Below, piece after piece: positions 25,579 through 32,508 of a stretch of DNA of 40,330 bases; the stretch's first letter is position 1, and each line of letters opens with the position of its first letter. The notes beneath the pieces are model-generated. The model had not been told where the DNA came from, ran no database searches, and was given only the letters and a program-made list of their open reading frames with translations. A program made the translations under genes and the position numbers. The DNA is from an uncultured Prevotellaceae bacterium (lineage in GTDB: Bacteria; Bacteroidota; Bacteroidia; Bacteroidales; Bacteroidaceae), in contig CAMHNI010000032.1 of assembly GCA_946186505.1 (NCBI GenBank), positions 1 to 40,330 of the forward strand, written 5' to 3'.

Positions 25579-26283
25579 ATGAATAATTATTTGGATTACT
25601 TTTTGGAACAGCAAATGAACTCTGTTGATGGCGAAGAAATAAAAGGAGCTTTAGAAGCTGTCAGTATAGAGGAGAAAAATTGTCTTGAACTGTTTAAAGT
25701 ACAGATAAGGCATTGTCAGCAACAATTAGCATTGATTGGTGAGAGAATTGCTGCGGGGTGGCACACTCATGAACTTATGACCCAAAAACGTGCTTTTGAG
25801 GAACAGGAGTTTGTGCTGAATGTTGCAGCGCAAATCCAGCAGTGTTCGTATGAAACCAAAGGAATTCAGAAGTTGCTATATTTTGAAAAGAATGAAAGTA
25901 GTAAGGAAAGAATTGCTGTTGAAGCTTCTGTGATGATGTATGAATGGTGTGAAGATTTGAATGAACTTACCGGAAAGAAGTATCAAGATATAGCCCAAAG
26001 GTTGTTGTCGCAGGCTGCGCTGGCCAAGACCAGAATTGCCAGGAAGAAACTGGCAGATTTCTTTAAACAGGAGAAACCAGTGCTTTCTGAGATACGGCAT
26101 AACGCAGGAGCACATCGAGAACATGACTTCATGAAGCAAATGGAAGTGTTGGAAGGTGTTGGTTGGTCAGGCACGATTGACCGGCTGCATAGATTTGAAG
26201 AGGTGACATTGGAGTTAGGAAAGACGATGAAACCTTTAATGGAAGCTGGGCTGAAGAAAATTGGGGAGGCTTTTGGGAAATAA
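25579..26283 (+). CDS. Retron-associated helical protein with HEPN-like R-X5-H motif
   Basis: A 234-residue all-helical protein, last gene of the island. Near the C-terminus it reads SEIRHNAGAHREHDF, giving Arg173 and His179 (R-X5-H) after a long helix, as in the RX4-6H active site of HEPN ribonucleases and their AbiU2/AbiV-like relatives. The rest (LDYFLEQQ, IRHCQQQLALIGERI) looks helical and Gln-rich. HEPN is inference from one motif; I do not know the family. It starts 6 bp after the RT stop, so it is probably co-expressed and either a second effector or a structural accessory of the retron. Confidence 0.6.
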   Translation: MNNYLDYFLEQQMNSVDGEEIKGALEAVSIEEKNCLELFKVQIRHCQQQLALIGERIAAGWHTHELMTQKRAFEEQEFVLNVAAQIQQCSYETKGIQKLLYFEKNESSKERIAVEASVMMYEWCEDLNELTGKKYQDIAQRLLSQAALAKTRIARKKLADFFKQEKPVLSEIRHNAGAHREHDFMKQMEVLEGVGWSGTIDRLHRFEEVTLELGKTMKPLMEAGLKKIGEAFGK

Positions 26284-26316
26284 TATTATGCATTTGAATA
26301 AAACAAAGCACTGCTG

Positions 26317-26504
26317 TCCCGTTAAAATTGCAAATGGATAAGAAATACATTCACACAAACTCTAACGAGTTGAAAATGAGAGAAGGCTTTCCGCCTTTCT
26401 TCAATTATTGCCTGATTATTCATTTCAAATCCGTTTACTTTGAATAGCGGAACAATACATTAAAATTCAATAAGTTACAACGATAAGTCCTGATTTTAAC
26501 GGGA
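26317..26504. mobile_element. IS remnant / MITE-like element with 12-bp terminal inverted repeats
   Basis: The stretch is bounded by perfect 12-bp inverted repeats TCCCGTTAAAAT (26317-26328) and ATTTTAACGGGA (26493-26504). It has no coding capacity and holds an internal hairpin (AGAAGGC at 26381-26387 with GCCTTTCT at 26393-26400, flanked by TTGAA/TTCAA). An 8-bp word AAACAAAG occurs on both sides (26301-26308 and 26509-26516), though at unequal distance from the repeats. I read it as a non-autonomous or internally deleted transposon end pair at the right edge of the island. Confidence 0.6.
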
Positions 26505-26601
26505 GCCTAAACAAAGGTTAAATACGTTAAATCTACCCCATTTTCTCCACATCCTAAAACAAGCAATCCACTTTTCTACCGTTTAACATGTAAGTAGTTG
26601 A
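26505..26601. other. Short AT-rich spacer without recognisable gene
   Basis: This spacer separates the inverted-repeat element from the truncated BspA gene. I see no convincing promoter, ribosome binding site or signal-peptide-coding sequence, as would be expected before an intact surface protein gene. Confidence 0.4.
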
Positions 26602-27885
26602 TTATCAATATTTAACACATTCCAATATTGTACCGGCTTGACGAGCGTGACCATCGGCAACTCCGTGACCAGCATCGGGTGGTATGCATTCAAAGGCTGT
26701 AAAGGCCTGACGAGCATCACCATCCCCAACTCCGTGACTAGCATCGGGAATGAAGCGTTCTTTGGCTGTAGCAGCCTGACTTCTATTACAATAGGCAGTG
26801 GCATAAAAACTATCCGTGAAAGCGCATTTGCCAAATGCTCTGAACTAACGGATGTGTATTGCGATGCAGAGTCGGTACCATCCACAAATGCAACAGCCTT
26901 TACAGATTCCTACATCGAATATGCCACGCTGCATGTGCCTGAATTGGCATTAGAGGCCTACAAGACTACGGCTCCGTGGAGCAGCTTTAAGAGCTTCGTA
27001 AGTCTCGAAAACGACGACCAGCTCTATGACATGACAATCAACGTAGGTAGTGCTTTTGGCAAGGTGACCTACGGCACGGCAGACGTGACGAACGGGCAGC
27101 AGACGTTTAACGTGAAAGGTTCTGAAGAGGTTGTGTTGACGTTGACTCCAAACGACGGTTTCAAAGTAAGTCATGTGACGGTTAACGGCGAGGATAGAAC
27201 GGCGGATGTGGTAAACGGACAGTTTGCGTTAGGCAAATTGACGGCCAATACAACGGTCAGCATCAGCTTCGGTGTTGCTGGCGAATTCGTGGAAGTGACA
27301 ATTGGCTCAGACAAGATAGCCACGTTCTGCACTGCAGGCGACGTTGACTTCACGAGTGTAGAGGGAGTGAAGGCTTATATCGGAAGTATTTTTAACCGCC
27401 AGACAGGGAGTCTGACATTAACCAGAGCGTATGACGTGCCCGCAGGAACGGGATTGCTGATAAAGGGAGAACCTGGGACGTACGAAATTCCCTACAGCCA
27501 ATCGTTCAGCATTACCAGTAACCTGCTGAAGGGCGTGATGACAGCCACGAACATCAGCGCTACCGAGGACGGCTACGCCAACTACATCCTGGGTAGCGGC
27601 AGCAAGGGCGTGGGCTTCTACAAGGTTGGAGCCGAGGGAACGATGGTGGCAGCAGGTCATGCCTACCTGCAGATACCTGCTTCGTCACCAGCTGCCAGCC
27701 GTAGTGCCGTGAGCCTGCGGTTTGACGATGAGGACGAGGCCACAGGCGTTGACGACGCTGCGCGTCTAAATAATAAAGATGAAATAATAAATAATAGTGT
27801 CCTCTTCGACCTGCAAGGCCGTCGTGTAGAGAAGCCTCAGCGTGGTGTTTACATCCGTGACGGTAAGAAGGTCGTCGTAAAGTAA
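26602..27885 (+). pseudogene. 5'-truncated BspA-like leucine-rich-repeat surface protein
   Basis: The frame is open from a stop at 26599-26601 and already reads as repeat protein before any start codon ([15 protein letters not shown]). BspA-type LRR units of about 23 residues follow ([22 protein letters not shown] and similar, about three units), then an Ig-like or DUF region, and a C-terminus [15 protein letters not shown]...GKKVVVK that is typical of Prevotella secreted proteins and probably a type IX secretion signal. The signal peptide and earlier repeats are missing. A TTG at 26638 is the only start-like codon, mid-repeat. The gene looks decapitated by the event that placed the island and IS remnant upstream. 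Confidence 0.8.
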
Positions 27886-27898
27886 GGAGGGTTGCGCT

Positions 27899-28045
27899 AT
27901 GAAAAGAAAGAGATACTTGCAGCCTGCCATTGAGGTGGTCGAGGCTGCGCTAGCAGGATTGCTCGAGGGCTCCCTGTTGCAAGAGGGAGAGACAGACCAG
28001 ATTCCCGTCTTTGATGATGATGAACTTGATTATGACCCGATTTAG
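27899..28045 (+). CDS. Small acidic peptide, 48 residues
   Basis: It starts 13 bp after the BspA stop, with AAGGAGG (27884-27890) about 8 bp before the ATG, a strong Shine-Dalgarno for this phylum. The peptide opens with basic residues and a hydrophobic stretch (MKRKRYLQPAIEVVEAALAGLL) and ends very acidic (PVFDDDELDYDPI). The K-x-Y-x-x-P-x-x-x-V opening followed by an acidic tail is, from memory, a recurring style of small Prevotella proteins near surface-protein genes. Function is unknown; the N-terminus could act as a leader or membrane anchor. Too short for standard gene-length cutoffs. Confidence 0.65.
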   Translation: MKRKRYLQPAIEVVEAALAGLLEGSLLQEGETDQIPVFDDDELDYDPI

Positions 28046-28052
28046 CAGTATG

Positions 28053-28089
28053 ATAATCCCCGAGATTCGCGTTGAATCCCGGGGATTAT
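28053..28089 (+). terminator. Strong stem-loop terminator after the small peptide
   Basis: ATAATCCCCG pairs with CGGGGATTAT, continued inward by GATTC/GAATC across one A-C mismatch, with a 5-nt loop GCGTT. It ends the BspA/small-peptide unit and faces the end of pheS, so it may work in both directions. Confidence 0.75.
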
Positions 28090-28200
28090 TGAATAAATCA
28101 GTAGTCCAAGGTATCGACTAATTTGCGATACTCGCCACGTTTCAGGTTCTCAATGCAGTGGTCATTGGAGAAGTCTGTCGTGTCGTGACGTATGGGGTGA

Positions 28201-29259
28201 TTAGTCTGCGGCCTCAAATTCTTCGAGGAAACGGGTGTCGTTCTCGGAGAAGAGGCGCAGGTCGTTGACGCGGTACTTCAGGTTGGTGATGCGCTCGACA
28301 CCCATGCCGAAGGCATAGCCCGAGTAGATCTTCGAGTCGATGCCGCACTGTTCCAGAACGTTGGGATCGACCATGCCGCAGCCGAGGATCTCTACCCAGC
28401 CGGTGTGCTTGCAGAAACCGCAGCCCTCGCCTCCGCAGATAAAACATGAGACGTCCATCTCGGCACTCGGCTCGGTGAACGGGAAGTAAGATGGGCGCAG
28501 GCGGATGCTGGTGTCGGGACCGAACATCTCCTTGGCGAATGACAGCAGCACCTGCTTCAGGTCGGTGAAGCTGACGTTCTTGTCGATGTAGAGACCTTCC
28601 ACCTGATGGAAGAAACAGTGAGCACGGGCGGTAATGGCCTCATTGCGATAGACGCGGCCCGGACAGATGACGCGGATGGGAGCCGTCAGCTTGCCATTCT
28701 CATCATGCATCTGCTCCATGACGCGGGCCTGAACCGACGAGGTATGTGAGCGTAGCAGGATGTTCTTGGTGACATCATTTGGGTGCTGCGAGACGAAGAA
28801 CGTGTCCTGCATGTCGCGGGCGGGATGGTCGGCGGCGAAGTTCATTTTCGTGAACACGTGCAGGTCGTCCTCCACCTCGGGACCGTCGGCCAGAACGAAG
28901 CCCATGCGTGAGAAAATATCGATAATCTCGTTGGTGACGATGGTCAGCGGGTGGCGCGTACCTAACTTCACGGGGTAGGGTGTGCGTGTCAGGTCCAGGG
29001 TGTCTTCGCCCGTATCCTGAGTCTCACACTCTTCGCGCAGCTGGTTGATGCGCTCGGTGGCCATCTGCTTCAGCTCGTTGATTTTCATGCCGACAGTCTT
29101 CTTCTGGTCTGCGGCCACGTTACGGAAATCGTTCATCAGGGCAGTAATCTCGCCCTTCTTGCTGAGGTACTTCAGACGAAGCTTTTCCACCTCGTCTGCG
29201 TTCTTGGCGCTCAGCGTCTGCACTTCTTTCAGAAGTTCGTCTATCTTATCAAGTATCAT
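28201..29259 (-). CDS. pheS: Phenylalanine-tRNA ligase alpha subunit
   Basis: 352 residues: an N-terminal coiled coil (about 1-90: KIDELLKEVQTLSAKN), then the class II synthetase core with motif 2 (HPARDMQDTFF, SHTSSVQARVM, CPGRVYRNEAITARAHCFFHQVEGL) and motif 3 (FGMGVERITNLKYRVNDLR). It charges tRNA-Phe together with PheT, which is not in the window. A four-Cys cluster CFICGGEGCGFC sits in the core before GWVEILGCGMVDP. The promoter at 29289-29296 is well placed. Confidence 0.97.
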   Translation of the reverse strand: MILDKIDELLKEVQTLSAKNADEVEKLRLKYLSKKGEITALMNDFRNVAADQKKTVGMKINELKQMATERINQLREECETQDTGEDTLDLTRTPYPVKLGTRHPLTIVTNEIIDIFSRMGFVLADGPEVEDDLHVFTKMNFAADHPARDMQDTFFVSQHPNDVTKNILLRSHTSSVQARVMEQMHDENGKLTAPIRVICPGRVYRNEAITARAHCFFHQVEGLYIDKNVSFTDLKQVLLSFAKEMFGPDTSIRLRPSYFPFTEPSAEMDVSCFICGGEGCGFCKHTGWVEILGCGMVDPNVLEQCGIDSKIYSGYAFGMGVERITNLKYRVNDLRLFSENDTRFLEEFEAAD

Positions 29260-29288
29260 ACAAAAGTGTAAAATTGCAATTTTGGCTG

Positions 29289-29296
29289 CAAAGGTA
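29289..29296 (-). promoter_or_regulatory. -7 promoter box for pheS
   Basis: The reverse strand reads TACCTTTG, matching TAnnTTTG, about 30 bp before the pheS ATG. It is divergent with the promoter of the DUF4348 gene. Confidence 0.6.
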
Positions 29297-29305
29297 CGAA
29301 AAAAA

Positions 29306-29333
29306 TAAGAAATAAGAATTAAGAATTAAGAAT
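29306..29333. repeat. Heptamer tandem repeat (TAAGAAT)x4 next to a promoter
   Basis: Four units (TAAGAAA, then TAAGAAT three times) with a partial fifth run up to the -7 box at 29341. They fall where the -33 element and spacer of the rightward promoter would be. Confidence 0.85.
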
Positions 29334-29340
29334 TATTTTG

Positions 29341-29348
29341 TAACTTTG
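29341..29348 (+). promoter_or_regulatory. -7 promoter box for the DUF4348 lipoprotein gene
   Basis: TAACTTTG matches TAnnTTTG and lies 24 bp before the ATG. The expected -33 region is occupied by the heptamer repeat. Confidence 0.6.
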
Positions 29349-29372
29349 CACGCTGAATTTTAGAGACGAACC

Positions 29373-30218
29373 ATGAACAGGCTTATAATTGTGGCATTGG
29401 CGTTGGCGATGCTGATGTTTTCATGCAAAGGTAAGCAGATGGATGTCGCTGCTGAAGGGGCGGCTGCCGACACTGTTGACTCGACGGTGCAGGATGACCT
29501 TGACGCCGATACGCTGGAGCAGCTGATTACCGAGACACCGATGCCGCAGGCCGCTGATGAACTGTTCGACGATTTCCTGTTTAATTTTGCCGCCAACCGC
29601 AATCTCCAGATGGAGCGAGTGGCATATCCACTGCCGACTATCCGGAACGGCGATACGACGTTTGTAGATAAGGGCGGTTGGAAGATGGAGCGTTTCTTTA
29701 TGCGTCAGGACTATTACACCGTGCTTTTTGATAACGAGCGACAGATGGAACTGGTGCGTGACACCTCGGTCAGTCAGGCCACGGTCGAGAAGGTCTATTT
29801 TAATACCGGTGCCGTCATACAGTACCAGTTCCGGCGGCTGAACGGCGCATGGATGCTGTTGTGTGTGAAGACCGAGCCGCTGCAGGCTAATCCTAATGCG
29901 TCGTTCCTGGATTTTTACCACAAGTTTGTGACCGACTCGCTGTTTCAGGCTGAGAGCCTGGGTGAGACGGTGCGCTTTGTGGGGCCTGACCCCGACGATG
30001 ACTTTGCACAGATGGAGGGCATTCTGACCCCCGACACATGGCCCGCCTTTGCCCCTGAACTGCCCGACCGCATGATATACAACATCGTGTATGGAAAGCC
30101 GTTGGCTGATTCTGACCAGAAGATTTTCGTCATGCGTGGCATTGCCAACGGTATGGAGGTGGAGATGACCTTCCGGCGGGAGGAGGGACAGTGGAAACTG
30201 GTGAAACTTGTGAACTGA
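29373..30218 (+). CDS. DUF4348 lipoprotein
   Basis: A 281-residue protein with a lipoprotein signal peptide (MNRLIIVALALAMLMFSC, lipid Cys18) and a Thr/Asp-rich linker to about residue 65. The globular domain has blocks such as ELFDDFLFNFA, FMRQDYYTVLFDNE and FRRLNGAWMLLCV, a pattern I associate with Bacteroidales DUF4348 proteins. It should sit in the periplasm or on the inner face of the outer membrane. Function unknown. It precedes murB by a few bases and probably shares its transcript. Confidence 0.75.
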   Translation: MNRLIIVALALAMLMFSCKGKQMDVAAEGAAADTVDSTVQDDLDADTLEQLITETPMPQAADELFDDFLFNFAANRNLQMERVAYPLPTIRNGDTTFVDKGGWKMERFFMRQDYYTVLFDNERQMELVRDTSVSQATVEKVYFNTGAVIQYQFRRLNGAWMLLCVKTEPLQANPNASFLDFYHKFVTDSLFQAESLGETVRFVGPDPDDDFAQMEGILTPDTWPAFAPELPDRMIYNIVYGKPLADSDQKIFVMRGIANGMEVEMTFRREEGQWKLVKLVN

Positions 30219-30222
30219 GGTG

Positions 30223-31227
30223 ATGAGAGAGGAAAGAGACTACAGTTTGAAAGGGCACAACACATTTGGTATAGATGCCCGTTGCAGCCGCTTCCTGGAA
30301 TTCGGCAGTGTAGATGAGGCACGTGAGGTGGCCGCTCTGCTACGCATGTCGCCTTCGCCTTATAGAATAATTGGTGGTGGCAGCAACCTGCTGCTGACGC
30401 GTGATTTTGAGGGTACCGTGGTGCGCTCGGCTATCAAGGGCATTGAGCGCCGCGACGATGGATGTGTGCGCTGCGGCAGCGGTGAGATATGGGACGATGT
30501 GGTTGCCTGGTGTGTGGAGCACGAACTGTATGGTGCCGAGAACCTGTCGCTCATTCCGGGTGACGTGGGAGCCAGTGCCGTCCAGAACATCGGTGCCTAT
30601 GGTGCCGAGGTGAAGGACCTCATCGTGACTGTTGAAGCTGTCGAGGTGGCAACGGGCGAGGTTTGCGAACTTTCCAATGCCGATTGCCAGTACGGCTATC
30701 GTGACAGCCGTTTCAAGCGTGAATGGAAGAACCGTTATCTGATAACTCATGTCACATACCGGCTGAACAGGCAGTTTGAGCCGATGTCAGACTACGGTAA
30801 CATCAGTAAAGAGCTGGCTCGGCGCGGTATCAGCAAACCGACGGCACAGCAACTCAGGCAGGTCATCATCGACATACGCCGTGAAAAACTGCCAGACCCC
30901 GAGGTGACGGGCAATGCGGGCAGCTTTTTCATGAACCCGGTCGTCAGCCGGGATAAGTACTTGGAGTTGGCCGGTCAGTATCCTGACATGCCCCACTATA
31001 CCATTGACGATCAGCATGAGAAAATACCAGCCGGTTGGATGATAGACCAGTGCGGCTGGAAGGGTCGTTCGCTGGGTCGAGCCGGTGTTCATGACCGTCA
31101 GGCACTTGTACTTGTGAACCTGGGCGGTGCTACGGGCAGTGAGATCGTGGATCTGTGCAACGTCATCCAGCGGGACGTCCGTCAGCGGTTTGGTATCGAC
31201 CTTTATCCGGAAGTGAATATTATATAG
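30223..31227 (+). CDS. murB: UDP-N-acetylenolpyruvoylglucosamine reductase
   Basis: About 334 residues, type I MurB with an FAD-binding N-terminal half: NTFGIDARCSRFLEF, the flavin loop IIGGGSNLLLT, and GAENLSLIPGDVGASAVQNIGAYG. The C-terminal substrate domain carries YGYRDSRFK (catalytic Tyr/Arg region), GNAGSFFMNPVV with the proton-donor Ser, and AGWMIDQCGWKG. It reduces the enolpyruvyl group to lactyl in peptidoglycan precursor synthesis. The ATG at MREERDY was chosen over a GTG one codon earlier. The gene lies between the lipoprotein gene and an MBL hydrolase gene with small gaps, suggesting an operon. Confidence 0.97.
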   Translation: MREERDYSLKGHNTFGIDARCSRFLEFGSVDEAREVAALLRMSPSPYRIIGGGSNLLLTRDFEGTVVRSAIKGIERRDDGCVRCGSGEIWDDVVAWCVEHELYGAENLSLIPGDVGASAVQNIGAYGAEVKDLIVTVEAVEVATGEVCELSNADCQYGYRDSRFKREWKNRYLITHVTYRLNRQFEPMSDYGNISKELARRGISKPTAQQLRQVIIDIRREKLPDPEVTGNAGSFFMNPVVSRDKYLELAGQYPDMPHYTIDDQHEKIPAGWMIDQCGWKGRSLGRAGVHDRQALVLVNLGGATGSEIVDLCNVIQRDVRQRFGIDLYPEVNII

Positions 31228-31233
31228 AGACGT

Positions 31234-31992
31234 ATGAGACTGACATTTCTTGGAACAGGGACATCGTGTGGCGTACCGACCATCGGCTGCCAGTGCCGAG
31301 TGTGCCAGAGCACCAGCCCGAAGGATAAGCGCCTGCGCTGTTCGGCACTTGTTGAAACGGAACGGACGCGGTTGCTCATAGACTGCGGCCCCGACTTCCG
31401 CCAGCAGGTGCTGCCCTTGCCGTTCCGCCGCATTGACGGCATACTCATCACCCATGCCCACTACGACCACATGGGTGGTATGGACGACATACGGCCCTAT
31501 TGTCAGTTTGGCGAAATCAATGTCTATGCCGACCCGATAGCACGCGAGGGACTCCTCCAGATGCTGCCCTACTGTTTCGTCGAGAACCGCTATCCTGGCG
31601 TGCCGGCCATCCAGTTGCATGAGATACATTTCCACCAGCCGTTCACCATTGGCGATGTTGACATCATGCCGGTTCGCGTGATGCATGGCAAGCTGCCTAT
31701 TGCAGGCTATCGCATGGGGCGGCTGACCTACATCACCGATATGAAAACCATCGGCGATGACGAACTGCCCTATATAGAAGGTACGGAGACACTGGTGGTC
31801 AACGCTTTACGGCAGAAACCCCATCACTCGCACCAGACGCTGGACGATGCCGTAGCCTTTGCGCGGAGGGTCGGGGCGCGTCAGACTTACCTGATTCACT
31901 CCAGCCATGACATCGGACTGCACGACGAGGTCAACGCCCAGTTGCCTCCTGACATACAGATGGCCTATGACGGCCAAACAATAGTTGTATAA
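31234..31992 (+). CDS. MBL-fold metallo-hydrolase (PhnP/RNase-Z-like)
   Basis: A 252-residue metallo-beta-lactamase-fold enzyme. It opens MRLTFLGTGTSCGVP, with a Cys pair CQCRVC near residue 20, and the metal motif HAHYDHMGG (His74, His76, Asp78, His79). Further ligands are likely in MHGKLPIAGY, YITDMKTI and LIHSSHDIG. The sequence pattern is closest to PhnP-like phosphodiesterases. The exact substrate cannot be deduced. It starts 6 bp after murB. Confidence 0.85.
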   Translation: MRLTFLGTGTSCGVPTIGCQCRVCQSTSPKDKRLRCSALVETERTRLLIDCGPDFRQQVLPLPFRRIDGILITHAHYDHMGGMDDIRPYCQFGEINVYADPIAREGLLQMLPYCFVENRYPGVPAIQLHEIHFHQPFTIGDVDIMPVRVMHGKLPIAGYRMGRLTYITDMKTIGDDELPYIEGTETLVVNALRQKPHHSHQTLDDAVAFARRVGARQTYLIHSSHDIGLHDEVNAQLPPDIQMAYDGQTIVV

Positions 31993-32010
31993 AAACTTGA
32001 CTACAGAGAT

Positions 32011-32508
32011 ATGCTTTTCCTGCTACTGAGTGTTTCAATTGTTGCCGTACTTGCCCTGTTCATCATGGCCCGCAACACCTACAGGCTGAAAACCGATTTC
32101 GCACGCTTCCGCAAGGAAATCAGCCAGAAGTCGGGACTGGTATTCCTCATCAATAAGGATTTCGAGGTGAAGGATACCAACTACTACCAGATGAATGCCA
32201 ATATGGCCGGCGACGGCCAGCCTCCTGTACTGGGAAATGTTTTGCATTGCAAGAGCGGCTGTGACTCAGGACTCTGCGGCACAGGTTTCGCGTGCCAGAC
32301 CTGTCCTGTCCGCCTTGTCATCAAAAACTCGTTCAAGAACCGACGCGATTTTGATAGTATAGAGGCTACCATGGAACTCTATGATGCCAGCCACGAGGTG
32401 CAGAAGGTTGATGTGACAGTGGCGGGTGAGTTGGTCTATGCCTATAACAAGCCTTACATGATGGTCAGCGTCACCTCATTTCCTATAGGCTTTCAGGCCC
32501 AAGTCTAA
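32011..32508 (+). CDS. Membrane-anchored protein with Cys cluster, PAS-like
   Basis: 165 residues: one N-terminal membrane helix (LLSVSIVAVLALFIMA) then a cytoplasmic domain. LVFLINKDFEVKDTNYYQM looks like the first strands of a PAS fold. A dense Cys set follows (HCKSGCDSGLCGTGFACQTCPVR: five Cys plus a His), which could bind metal or an Fe-S cluster or act as a redox switch. The C-terminus ends PYMMVSVTSFPIG. There is no output domain. The last 33 bp overlap the convergent dsbD gene. A redox-sensing role would fit that neighbour, but is speculation. Confidence 0.65.
   Translation: MLFLLLSVSIVAVLALFIMARNTYRLKTDFARFRKEISQKSGLVFLINKDFEVKDTNYYQMNANMAGDGQPPVLGNVLHCKSGCDSGLCGTGFACQTCPVRLVIKNSFKNRRDFDSIEATMELYDASHEVQKVDVTVAGELVYAYNKPYMMVSVTSFPIGFQAQV

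Larger units (their letters stand above)
8498..26283 (+). other. Co-directional defence island
   Basis: Fifteen genes in a row on one strand: the NusG paralogue, a candidate two-component/lipase system, a Septu-like pair, an ABC three-component system, NA37, and a PRTase retron. Most gaps are under 30 bp or negative; the exceptions (9858-10065, 14872-15091, 18414-18511) fall between modules, and 24321-24474 is the retron RNA. Both ends are flanked by decayed mobile DNA (an IS66 relic on the left, an inverted-repeat remnant on the right) and by truncated genes. Base composition is AT-richer than the flanks. These are the usual marks of an acquired defence island. Confidence 0.8.

Noticed and set aside
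28098..28203. A reverse-strand frame after pheS that reads like a protein end (ENLKRGEYRKLVDTLDY)
   Set aside because: No start codon outside pheS, only about 35 codons, and no recognisable homology; could be a gene remnant but unsupported.
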